Shown here: positions 25,693 to 33,553 of the stretch, in pieces
Layout of the letters: the number at the start of each line of letters is the position of its first letter
How positions within the stretch are numbered: position 1 is the stretch's first letter
NCBI GenBank assembly: GCA_965278995.1
Contig: OZ257136.1
Coordinates: 3,472,001-3,536,000 of the forward strand
Origin: JADJYF01 sp965278995
GTDB taxonomy: Bacteria > Pseudomonadota > Gammaproteobacteria > Ga0077536
Length of the DNA stretch: 64,000 bases
Reading direction: 5' to 3'
Translations under genes and position numbers: made by a program
The notes under the pieces: model-generated
What the model was told of the DNA's origin: nothing
The model's input: the letters and a program-made list of their open reading frames with translations, nothing else
Databases searched by the model: none

Positions 25693-28600
25693 TTATCCAA
25701 CCTGTGATCTCCGCAGAGTTACGGTGGCCGCCTGATCCACAGCAAGCGTATCGTCATCGGCACTGCCGCTGAACTGCACGCCGTAGATATCTCGCGCGCG
25801 TTCGCGCGTTTCCCACCGTTCGCGAACATCGTGCAGCACGCGCAGCGGATCTCGGTCCACGGGATTACCGTAGCCACCGCCGCCGGCATCGACACCGCGT
25901 ATCCACTCGCCCGCGACGAGCGTACATTCGACCACGCCGGGCAGCTTCACCTCGCTGCCGTCACGATCAATTTTGTAAGTTGCCGCAGGCGGACCCGCGT
26001 GACCGCCCCGTACGCCCTGCGGCGCATTGATCTGGCCGTCGCAGTTGATAATGACGACCATCGGATCGCGACGCGGACCATAAACGACTTCGACACCCGG
26101 GCCACCGCGCTGGCGGCCGGCGCCCGCCCCACCGACCGCGACGCGCATCGACCGATAAAGCATCGGAAACTTGGACTCGTCGATTTCGACGCTGCCCCGA
26201 TAGATCACTCCGCAAGCTACCGGTAATCCGAAATTGAGCCAACCGTCAGTGCTCGGCGTGCCGGGACCGCCATTGGCTATCATCCACTCCTGATTGATAT
26301 AGGGTCCATTTCGTCGCCAGTCATGCCCTGAGATCACAGCCGCCCCGGCGCCCATGCCCATCGCGCCTTCGGCATTGCCGTAACCTTCCCCGATTTGGGC
26401 GAACGCACACTGCACGGCATTGACGATACGGTCACCGATATTGGTCGTCGCCATCGAACAACTGTGCGGGAAGCGCGGTATGCCAGTGACGCAGCCCTCG
26501 CGCAGTTTGACGCTGATGCGCGCAAAACTGCCGGCATTGTGCGGCACGTTCGGGTCGATGCAGTTGAACACCCCGCACATGGCGTTGCTGGTGGCGCAGG
26601 CGACCGACTGATTGAGGCCAAATGCGATGTTGTCGGCGTTATGGGTCAAATCGACCTCGATGCGGCCAGCCTCGGCATCGACCGAGATATCGACCCGAAT
26701 GGGCAGACCATCCGGCAGTATCGGCAGCAACGGATCGTAGCAACTCACGCTGCTGATTTCGCCGCCAGGCATTTCCTTGATCGCTTCAACGGTGCAGCGC
26801 TCCGAATACGCAAACCATTTTTCGATGAAAGCCCGGATCGTTTCCACACCATAGCGCTGCGTGAGTTCGGCCAGGCGCCGCTCGCCGATACGCGCGGCGC
26901 CGATGGAAGCCAGGTAATCGCCGTGCCATTGCTCCGGCACGCGGATCCGCCGGCGACACATGCGAATGATGTCGTCGACATCCTGATAGTCGCGCTGAAC
27001 GCGCACACAGGGAAATATCAGCGCGCCCTCTTCATAGATATCTTTGGCGTAAGCGTAATAGGTACTCGCGATCGAGTTGCCGCAGTCCGCCTGATGCGCC
27101 TTCGCACACGCGGTAAAGAGATGCTGCCCATCAACGAACACCGGCACCATATACATATGGTCGGCAGGATGAGAATTCCCGAGATACGGGTCGTTGTGCA
27201 GAAATGCATCACCTGGCGCCAGATCCGGATGCAGTTCGGACATGGCCGCTGTCTGCAGACTACTGCCGAAGATATGCACCGGTGCACCTTCAGCCGCGCA
27301 CAGCAGACGATTGTCCGCTGTGACCACCGAGCAGGAGAAATCGCGCACGACGGCCAGTACCGCCGATCGCGCAGTCTTCAGCAGCGTGTTGGTCATTTCG
27401 CGAACAATCGCGTTCACCCGGTTCGCGAGTACCGCCATCAGGATGGGGTCCATTTCACCAGCGCTGGCGCGTTGCTGCTTTTCGCTCGCCGGCGCGGGTG
27501 GCGTTACGAGGTAGCGCCCTCCGGGGCTGACGCGCGCTTCGGCGCCGGGATAAACGACCAATGTCGAGGTGTCTTCCTCGATGATCGCCGGGCCCTGGAT
27601 CACCGCGCCCGGCGGCAGCTTCTGGCCGAGATAGATAGCGGTGTCGACAAAACCATCGCCGAAATACGCCGGGCGAATGCGGTCGGGTTGAAGAGCGCCC
27701 CGCGCCGCTGTGCTGTTGGCCGGCTCCAGAGTCGGAGCGTGAACGTGGGCAATCAGGCGCCCGCGCCAGTTCAAACATTCGACGGCATTCGTCTCGTCGT
27801 GAACCGCGAATACACGCTCATGCACGCGATGGAACTCGGCGCGCAAAGCCGCGACATCCTGCAGGTCGCGGAAACGCGTGCAGGGTACGGTAATTTCGAG
27901 TTCCCAGACCTGGAATCGATAGCGTGCCTCGACGTAGTAGCGGGTTTCTATTTCAGTGATGCCGCGAGCGCGCAGTCGGCCGGCGAATTCGTCAAGGCGC
28001 ACATCGATATCGGCAAGCGCCTGGTTGACGCCCACAATGTCGAAGTCTTCCGTGTTCGTCAGCTTGCTCGCCCCAGCTTCGGTGATGATGTCGGAAAACT
28101 GCATGCCGGAGGCGCTGAGCGCACCGGCAGTCCGTGGGCCCAGGATGGTGCGGCAACCCAGTTCGGCGGCTATCGGTACGATATTCAAACCACCTGCTCC
28201 GCCGCCGCCAATAATCGCGGATTCGCTCGGGTCGATGCCCTGGTTGATGGTGAGTTCCTTGATCGCTTGAATCATGTTCTCGTTCGCGACCGCGATCACG
28301 GCCCAGGCGGTGCGTTCGAGACTCATACCGAGCTGACCGGCTAGCCGCTCGAGCACCTGATGGGCTGCTTGTGCATCGATAGCCATGCGTCCGCCGAGCA
28401 TGTGGGTCGGGTCGAAATGCCCGAGTACCACGGCGGCGTCGGTGACGGTTGGATGCGTTCCGCCACGACCATAACAGGCGGGGCCTGGTTCGGAGCCAGC
28501 CGATTGCGGGCCGACCCGCAACAGGCCGCCCGAATCGACCCACGCGATAGAGCCGCCACCGGCACCAATACTGTGAACAGCAACCGAGGCCATGCCGAGG

Positions 28601-29568
28601 TTATCGCCGGTCCATTGCGGCCCCAGCCAGGTATCGCGGGAGAATTCCACTGCGCCGTCGCGCACGATGCTGACGTCGAAAGTCGTTCCACCTGCGTCAC
28701 AGACGATTACATTGCGCGGCAGACTTTCGGCTTCGACATACGCCAGTCCCGCGACTGGTGCCATCGCCGGCCCCGACTTCACCAGGAATATCGGGCGCTT
28801 TACCACGTCTGCCAGATGCATGACGCCACCGAAAGATGTGCTCACCAAAATATCGTTGCGATACCCGGCCGCACGGAGGTCGGCTTCCAGATCGGACAGA
28901 TATTGCTGCATCAACGGTTTCAGCGATGCATCGATCGCGGTCGACGACGCGCGGCGATACTCGCGCACTATCGGGTTGATCTGATGTGAAAGTGTGTAGG
29001 GCATGCCGGGCAGCATTTCTTCGATGAGTTGCCCGACACGAAGCTCATGGGCGGGATTGCCGATAGACCACAGCAGACATACCGCGATCGCTTCAATGCC
29101 ACGTGCAGGGAACGTCGCCAGAATCGCGCGTAGCGCGGCTTCGTCCAACGGCTTTTCTACTCCACCTTCGGCGTTGATGCGCTCCACAACCTCATAGGTG
29201 TAGCGCCGCGGGATGTAGGGTTCCGGATATTCCATGCGCAGGTTATGCGGCTCAGCCTTGCCGCCTTCTTTGAGCAGCAGGATGTCGGGGAAGCCTTCGG
29301 TGGCAAGGAATGCGGTGCGCGCGGTTTTATGCTCTACGATGCCGTTCGTTGCGCGGGTCGTGCCGTAGACGAACACGGCCGCGTTTTCCAACAGTTCTAG
29401 CACGCTCGTACCGAGCTGCTCGGCGGCGACGGCCAGCCCGGCCTCGACGCTGGCGAAGGCACGCGTTCTATCGGTGAGCGCTTTACCGATAGTGAAACTG
29501 CCGTTGCTGCCGGTCACAACGACATCGGTAAACGTGCCGCCGGTGTCGACTGAGATTCGATAGCGCAT
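25693..29568 (-). CDS. Fused hydantoinase A/B family protein (N-methylhydantoinase / 5-oxoprolinase / acetone-carboxylase superfamily)
   Basis: A 1291-aa single-chain fusion. HyuA-like residues (about 1-690) have the ATPase phosphate loop VDTGGTFTDVV, VYGTTRATNGI and ADVVKRPIFLVKSGPAMAP. The HyuB-like part begins near residue 706 (MDPILMAVLANRVNAIVREM) and includes HNDPYLGNSHPADHMYM. The family uses ATP to open cyclic amides or to carboxylate ketones. Fusion is the arrangement of 5-oxoprolinases, but the sequence alone does not fix the substrate. The ATG at 29568 has AGAGG at a good distance; the frame opens at 29637 without support. It is divergent from an aminotransferase and converges with the activator gene. 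Confidence 0.85.
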   Translation of the reverse strand: MRYRISVDTGGTFTDVVVTGSNGSFTIGKALTDRTRAFASVEAGLAVAAEQLGTSVLELLENAAVFVYGTTRATNGIVEHKTARTAFLATEGFPDILLLKEGGKAEPHNLRMEYPEPYIPRRYTYEVVERINAEGGVEKPLDEAALRAILATFPARGIEAIAVCLLWSIGNPAHELRVGQLIEEMLPGMPYTLSHQINPIVREYRRASSTAIDASLKPLMQQYLSDLEADLRAAGYRNDILVSTSFGGVMHLADVVKRPIFLVKSGPAMAPVAGLAYVEAESLPRNVIVCDAGGTTFDVSIVRDGAVEFSRDTWLGPQWTGDNLGMASVAVHSIGAGGGSIAWVDSGGLLRVGPQSAGSEPGPACYGRGGTHPTVTDAAVVLGHFDPTHMLGGRMAIDAQAAHQVLERLAGQLGMSLERTAWAVIAVANENMIQAIKELTINQGIDPSESAIIGGGGAGGLNIVPIAAELGCRTILGPRTAGALSASGMQFSDIITEAGASKLTNTEDFDIVGVNQALADIDVRLDEFAGRLRARGITEIETRYYVEARYRFQVWELEITVPCTRFRDLQDVAALRAEFHRVHERVFAVHDETNAVECLNWRGRLIAHVHAPTLEPANSTAARGALQPDRIRPAYFGDGFVDTAIYLGQKLPPGAVIQGPAIIEEDTSTLVVYPGAEARVSPGGRYLVTPPAPASEKQQRASAGEMDPILMAVLANRVNAIVREMTNTLLKTARSAVLAVVRDFSCSVVTADNRLLCAAEGAPVHIFGSSLQTAAMSELHPDLAPGDAFLHNDPYLGNSHPADHMYMVPVFVDGQHLFTACAKAHQADCGNSIASTYYAYAKDIYEEGALIFPCVRVQRDYQDVDDIIRMCRRRIRVPEQWHGDYLASIGAARIGERRLAELTQRYGVETIRAFIEKWFAYSERCTVEAIKEMPGGEISSVSCYDPLLPILPDGLPIRVDISVDAEAGRIEVDLTHNADNIAFGLNQSVACATSNAMCGVFNCIDPNVPHNAGSFARISVKLREGCVTGIPRFPHSCSMATTNIGDRIVNAVQCAFAQIGEGYGNAEGAMGMGAGAAVISGHDWRRNGPYINQEWMIANGGPGTPSTDGWLNFGLPVACGVIYRGSVEIDESKFPMLYRSMRVAVGGAGAGRQRGGPGVEVVYGPRRDPMVVIINCDGQINAPQGVRGGHAGPPAATYKIDRDGSEVKLPGVVECTLVAGEWIRGVDAGGGGYGNPVDRDPLRVLHDVRERWETRERARDIYGVQFSGSADDDTLAVDQAATVTLRRSQVG

Positions 29569-29659
29569 CAGTACCAACCTCTGAAAATAAATCTGGGCTG
29601 GCGCGGCTGGTTCCGGCCCCGCCTCGTCTTGATTCACATCCTAACAGGCCGGTGTAAAG

Positions 29660-29677
29660 CGGCAACACAAATTGCCG
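29660..29677. promoter_or_regulatory. Inverted repeat CGGCAA-N6-TTGCCG between divergent genes
   Basis: A perfect 6-bp-arm palindrome in the 247-bp divergent region between the fused hydantoinase and the aminotransferase. Its size and position fit an operator shared by both. No dedicated repressor gene is adjacent, and no promoter hexamers are convincing. Confidence 0.35.
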
Positions 29678-29815
29678 TCACGTCGGGACCGGTGACAGAA
29701 CATGGCCGCGAACGCAGGCGGGAGGCTACTTCCAGCTTCCGTCATTGGGCGAAAAAGCGTAGCTTACGTTGATGACATTCAGTTAAATACGCGCTCTGTG
29801 ACGGAGGTATTTGCG

Positions 29816-31201
29816 ATGAACAAGTTCACCAATCTCGCAGAACGGGATCTCGCCAGCGTCTTTCACCCGATGACGCAGATTTCCGTCCTGAATGAGCAAG
29901 GTCCGATGATGATCGTGCGCGGTGAGGGAATCTATGTCTGGGACGAACACGGCAAGCAATATATCGACGGACTCGCAGGGCTGTGGTGTACCTCGCTGGG
30001 TTATGCCAACGAGGAAATTGCGCAAGTCGCGTACGAGCAGATCAAGAAGCTGTCCTATGCGCACCTGTTTCTCGACAAGAGTCATGACGTCGTGTCGCAA
30101 CTCGCCGAGAAATTGAAAGCGGTGGTGCCTGGTGGATTCTCGAAAGTCTTCTTCGGTCTGTCGGGGTCGGACGCCAACGATACCCAGATCAAACTCGTTC
30201 GTTACTACAACAATGCAATTGGACGCCCGCTGAAGAAGAAAATCATCGGGCGCCAGAAAGGCTATCACGGCATCACGTCGTCCGCCGCCAGTGCGACCGG
30301 TCTGGCGCCGTTCCACAAAGGCTTCGATCTCCCCATTGCCGGATTCCTGCATACCGATTGCCCGCATTATTTCCGCTTCAAGGAAGCGGGCGAGAGCGAG
30401 GATGACTTCACCACGCGTCTGGCCAATAACCTCGAGCGCATGATACTGGACGAAGATCCCGACACCGTGGCAGCCTTCATCGCCGAGCCGATCATGGGTG
30501 CTGGCGGCGTACTGGTGCCGCCCGATACCTACTTCCCGAAAATCCAGCGCGTGCTGAAGAAGTACGACGTACTGTTCATCGACGATGAAGTGGTCACCGG
30601 CTTCGGACGTACCGGGCATCCGTTCGGCGCGCAGACTTTCGATCTCGCACCAGACACCATGACGCTCGCCAAAGCGCTGACGTCAGCCTATATGCCCCTG
30701 AGCGCGGTCATGATCCCAGAGTTCATCTACCAGGCGATTGCAGACATCAGTCGTGAATGGGGGGTCTTCGGTCACGGCTTTACGTACAGCGGCCATCCCG
30801 TTTCAATGGCGGTCGGACTCAAGGTGCTCGAGATCTATGAACGCGATCGGGTGTTCGAACACGCTGCCAGGCTTGGCGAGCAGTTCCAGGCGCGTCTCTC
30901 AGCGCTCAACGATCATCCCCTGGTCGGTGAAGTCCGCGGCAAAGGTATGATTGGCGCCTGCGAACTGGTCGCCAACAAACATACCGGGCAGGCTTTCGAC
31001 CCCAACGCCGCTGTCGGCAAGTACTGTCTCGCGCGCATGAAAGACAACGGGCTGATCTGTCGCGTCATCGGCGATTCGCTGGCCCTGTGTCCGCCGCTGA
31101 TATCGACGGCCGACGAAATCGGGGAAGTATTTTCACGCTACAGTCAGGCACTCGACGAGACGCTGAGCTGGGTCAGGCGCGAGGGTTTGCTCGCCGCCTG
31201 A
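29816..31201 (+). CDS. Class III PLP-dependent aminotransferase (omega-amino acid type)
   Basis: A 461-aa aminotransferase. YVWDEHGKQYIDGLAGLWCTSLGY opens the fold. GLSGSDANDTQIKLVRYYNNAIG, AEPIMGAGGVLVPP and FIDDEVVTGFGRTG mark the class III PLP site, and TLAKALTSAYMPLSAV holds the Schiff-base lysine. It resembles the beta-alanine/GABA/putrescine:pyruvate group (FxHLFxDxxH type, here YAHLFLDKSHD). GGAGG stands 9 nt before the ATG at 29816; the frame opens earlier at 29702. It diverges from the fused hydantoinase and may process an amine or omega-amino acid released by it, which is inference. Confidence 0.9.
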   Translation: MNKFTNLAERDLASVFHPMTQISVLNEQGPMMIVRGEGIYVWDEHGKQYIDGLAGLWCTSLGYANEEIAQVAYEQIKKLSYAHLFLDKSHDVVSQLAEKLKAVVPGGFSKVFFGLSGSDANDTQIKLVRYYNNAIGRPLKKKIIGRQKGYHGITSSAASATGLAPFHKGFDLPIAGFLHTDCPHYFRFKEAGESEDDFTTRLANNLERMILDEDPDTVAAFIAEPIMGAGGVLVPPDTYFPKIQRVLKKYDVLFIDDEVVTGFGRTGHPFGAQTFDLAPDTMTLAKALTSAYMPLSAVMIPEFIYQAIADISREWGVFGHGFTYSGHPVSMAVGLKVLEIYERDRVFEHAARLGEQFQARLSALNDHPLVGEVRGKGMIGACELVANKHTGQAFDPNAAVGKYCLARMKDNGLICRVIGDSLALCPPLISTADEIGEVFSRYSQALDETLSWVRREGLLAA

Positions 31202-31221
31202 ATCCAGCGGCAGCGTCTCGG

Positions 31222-31680
31222 TTAATCCTGCGTCCAGCGAAAATCGCAGTGGCTGGCGCCGCCCATGATGGTTTGTGTGCGCAGGAGCGTGAGATCCGAC
31301 CCGATGGCAGTTGTCATGGGCGGGTCGATTTCGCAGGTCACCATGGCGCCGAACTCACTTTCGCCCATGGCGTGAAAATAATTCGCGTACTCGCACCGCC
31401 GTACGTTCAAGGTCAGCTCATGCGCGTTATCGGCGATAGGTTCGACTTCGAGCGCATTGCCAGCAGTGAACACGGGCATCAGCGTGCCGAGCTTGGCGAG
31501 AGAACTGCCGCTGCCAGCGCTCCCGACCGAATGCCCCAAGTCTTCAGCATATTCCTTCACCGCAGCGCGCAGCAGCGCATTGGCTTTGTCCTTGCCGAGT
31601 TCGTCGCGCAGCCGGCGATACAGCGGTAGCAGGATCTCGCTCTGGATCTTGACTCTTTCGAGATACGGCAAAGGTTCCAT
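31222..31680 (-). CDS. L-2-amino-thiazoline-4-carboxylate hydrolase-like protein
   Basis: A 152-aa protein matching the ATC hydrolase family pattern. It has a helical N-terminus (LLPLYRRLRDELGKDKANALLRAAVKEYAEDLG), then RCEYANYFHAMGESEFGAMVTCEIDPPM and a C-terminal LLRTQTIMGGASHCDFRW. Family members include the Pseudomonas enzyme that opens 2-aminothiazoline-4-carboxylate to S-carbamoylcysteine, though many homologues lack a tested role. A GGGAG site precedes the ATG. Its presence beside a hydantoinase-family gene suggests handling of cyclic amide or thiazoline compounds. It converges with the aminotransferase and is divergent from the PEP-CTERM gene. Confidence 0.7.
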   Translation of the reverse strand: MEPLPYLERVKIQSEILLPLYRRLRDELGKDKANALLRAAVKEYAEDLGHSVGSAGSGSSLAKLGTLMPVFTAGNALEVEPIADNAHELTLNVRRCEYANYFHAMGESEFGAMVTCEIDPPMTTAIGSDLTLLRTQTIMGGASHCDFRWTQD

Positions 31681-31812
31681 TCAGGCGTCTCCCGGTTTGA
31701 TCGGTGTTCAAGTATCGATGATATCGAACATCCGGAGACCGTGACGACGTCGAGCCCAGGCGGGCCAAGTCACCGACGACGGACGTTTATATGGCGATGC
31801 TTGTAAAAATTG

Positions 31813-31826
31813 CTGACAAATGTCAG
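31813..31826. promoter_or_regulatory. Palindrome CTGACA-AA-TGTCAG, candidate enhancer site
   Basis: A perfect 6-bp-arm palindrome flanked by further AT-rich symmetry (ATTG...AAATTG). It lies 157 bp upstream of the -24 element, a usual distance for an NtrC-type activator such as the PrsR proteins that accompany PEP-CTERM systems. No such activator is in this window. Confidence 0.45.
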
Positions 31827-31982
31827 AAATTGTAAGCCTCACGAATAGATGAGCGCTTTCCAACAGTTACCAACGCTAGGCAGCTGCCGCTTGTGCGCTG
31901 GGTGGGTTCGAAGCCGTCCGGAATATTTACAACGCTTCTCGCCTCGCAATCTAACTCCATGAAAATGAAAAGATAAAAGCTC

Positions 31983-31998
31983 TGGCTCGAATCTTGCT
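31983..31998 (+). promoter_or_regulatory. Sigma-54 promoter of the PEP-CTERM gene
   Basis: TGGCTCGAATCTTGCT differs from the consensus TGGCACG-N4-TTGCW at one position. The GG and GC dinucleotides are in perfect register. The predicted transcript start near 32009 leaves a 40-nt leader with CAGGAGC before the ATG at 32049. Sigma-54 control of PEP-CTERM genes through PrsK/PrsR is known from other proteobacteria. Confidence 0.75.
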
Positions 31999-32048
31999 GA
32001 CATTAATGCAAGCAGTTTTAACTACATTCGACAGCAGGAGCAGCCCGC

Positions 32049-32705
32049 ATGCCCACAAAGCACATTCTCCAGACCCTCAGCGCACTGGTACTCAGCGGCG
32101 CCGCAAGCCTGGCGTTCGCCACCCCAATTTCAGGGGCAGTCGCCTCGGGCGATCTGACCACCGTGCTCCCCGGCGGCGTAGTCGTGGACTTTGATGCCGG
32201 CCCGACAGGTGACTTCGCTTCCTTCACGTCTGGCGCCGTGACGTTCACCGGAATCGGCGCACCGCTGACTGTCGGTTCCGATTTCAACGGTTCGTTCAAC
32301 ACGCGTGGCGTCAACAGCCTGCTGACCGGCTTCGATCTCGATCCGGACGCCTTCGAAATCACCCTGGCAAGCCCGGTTTCAGCGTTCGCTTTCCTGTGGG
32401 GTGCGTCCGACAACACGTGGACAATGGACGTCTATGACAGCGCCAATACCTTGCTCGAATCAATTGCCGTCTCGGCTGTGTTCGCCAGCAACGACGGTGA
32501 CTATTTCGGTGCGACCGGCGCAAATATCGCCCGCATCGTGCTGACCGACACCGGTGATTCCCTCGGCGTCGGCGATTTCGTATTCCTGGACAACTTCACC
32601 TACCTCACTCGCGGTGATACCGGCGTGCCGGAGCCGACAACGTTGCTGCTGATGGGCGCTGGTCTGGTCGGAATGGGCCTGCGTCGTCGCGGCAACCGCG
32701 TCTGA
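32049..32705 (+). CDS. PEP-CTERM sorting domain protein
   Basis: A 218-aa exported protein. It has a signal peptide (LSALVLSGAASLAFATP) and a beta-rich body (VDFDAGPTGDFASFTSGAVTFTG...FNTRGVNSLL, FAFLWGASDNTWTMDVYDS). The C-terminal tripartite PEP-CTERM anchor comprises VPEPTTLLL, a hydrophobic helix and GLRRRGNRV (about 192-218). Exosortase (EpsH family) recognises PEP, cleaves and hands the protein to the envelope or extracellular matrix; no exosortase gene is in view. It is driven by a near-consensus sigma-54 promoter and ends at a strong terminator. Confidence 0.9.
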   Translation: MPTKHILQTLSALVLSGAASLAFATPISGAVASGDLTTVLPGGVVVDFDAGPTGDFASFTSGAVTFTGIGAPLTVGSDFNGSFNTRGVNSLLTGFDLDPDAFEITLASPVSAFAFLWGASDNTWTMDVYDSANTLLESIAVSAVFASNDGDYFGATGANIARIVLTDTGDSLGVGDFVFLDNFTYLTRGDTGVPEPTTLLLMGAGLVGMGLRRRGNRV

Positions 32706-32732
32706 TATCTTCAGCGCCACACGGCTGAGAAA

Positions 32733-32757
32733 AGCGCCCCTCGGGGCGCTTTTTTTT
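32733..32757 (+). terminator. Rho-independent terminator after the PEP-CTERM gene
   Basis: The stem AGCGCCC/GGGCGCT around a CTCG loop (32733-32750) is followed by eight T residues. Upstream A residues give weak bidirectionality, and it lies between the convergent PEP-CTERM and methyltransferase genes. Confidence 0.9.
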
Positions 32758-32790
32758 GGCAAATCGTCCAGTGTTGGATGTCTAGCCCGC

Positions 32791-33540
32791 CTATTTCACC
32801 CGCTTCACGAACTTGAATACAAACTGATCCGTTTTGCCCTTGATCGACGGGTCGAAGACATTGGCGGTCAACGGGTCCTTGGCGTTCCGTAATGCATCGC
32901 TTTCGGCGGCCAGTGTGAAGCCCGCCGCCAGCACTTCCTGTTTGACCACCGCCGGATCGATGCGATGCAGCTTATCGATCTGGGCGTCCGTGGTGCCGGC
33001 CGGCGCGTTGTGGTCAATCACCAGATAAACGCCGCCTGGTTTGAGAGCGTCGAACGCAGCCTTGTTCATCCTGGCGATATCGACTTGCTTCCAATGTTGA
33101 TCGTGATAGAGCTGACTGATGAAGATCAGATCAACGGGTGCATCGAATGCAATCTCGGCCATCGGCTGAATACTGCCCTCGACATTGGTATAGCCCGCGG
33201 TAATCAGTGCTGCCACCCCTTCCTTGGCTTTGGGGAACATTTCGTCGACCCAACTCGGATTGAAGGCGTAGACCTTGCCCGCATCACCAACGATGCGGCT
33301 GAACAATCGTGTGTAATAGCCCGAGCCAGGACCGACATCGACCACCCGGGAACCCGCCTCGGCGCCGCTCAGCGCGAGGATCTCGGCCGGCTTGCGGTCG
33401 GCATCGCGCGCACGGTCCTCAGTTGGCCGCGCCGTGTCGGCGATCGCAGCCGCAATGGCGTCGGGCGTGGCCATGGCGGGTGCCGTTGCCAGTGCGAAAA
33501 CTGTGGCAACCGCGGTTGCCATCGATGAATACATGCGCAT
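32791..33540 (-). CDS. Predicted exported class I methyltransferase
   Basis: A 249-aa protein with an N-terminal signal peptide (MATAVATVFALATAPAMATP) followed by a class I methyltransferase-like domain. The SAM-binding motif is SRVVDVGPGSGYYTRLFSRIVG, with AFNPSWVDEMFP and DLIFISQLYHDQHWK downstream and a C-terminal VFDPSIKGKTDQFVFKFVKR. An exported protein of this fold is odd because S-adenosylmethionine is cytosolic; related family members are annotated as predicted methyltransferases of unknown substrate. The GGGGAG site lies in the 13-bp gap after the large regulator gene, so the two form an operon. The frame opens at 33693, but the signal peptide and RBS support 33540. Confidence 0.8.
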   Translation of the reverse strand: MRMYSSMATAVATVFALATAPAMATPDAIAAAIADTARPTEDRARDADRKPAEILALSGAEAGSRVVDVGPGSGYYTRLFSRIVGDAGKVYAFNPSWVDEMFPKAKEGVAALITAGYTNVEGSIQPMAEIAFDAPVDLIFISQLYHDQHWKQVDIARMNKAAFDALKPGGVYLVIDHNAPAGTTDAQIDKLHRIDPAVVKQEVLAAGFTLAAESDALRNAKDPLTANVFDPSIKGKTDQFVFKFVKRVK

Positions 33541-33553
33541 GGTGTTCTCCCCT

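Larger units (their letters stand above)
31681..32048. other. 368-bp regulatory region upstream of the PEP-CTERM gene
   Basis: No gene was seen. The region is AT-richer than its surroundings and holds a sigma-54 promoter (31983-31998) and a palindrome (31813-31826). It also has an inverted pair TTGTAAA (31801-31807) / TTTACAA (31926-31932). The layout of a distal palindrome about 160 bp upstream of a -24/-12 promoter is typical for an enhancer-dependent gene. Confidence 0.5.

Noticed and set aside
26395..28344. 649-codon plus-strand open frame opposite the fused hydantoinase
   Set aside because: It is the mirror of a strongly conserved minus-strand gene and the translation resembles no protein family.
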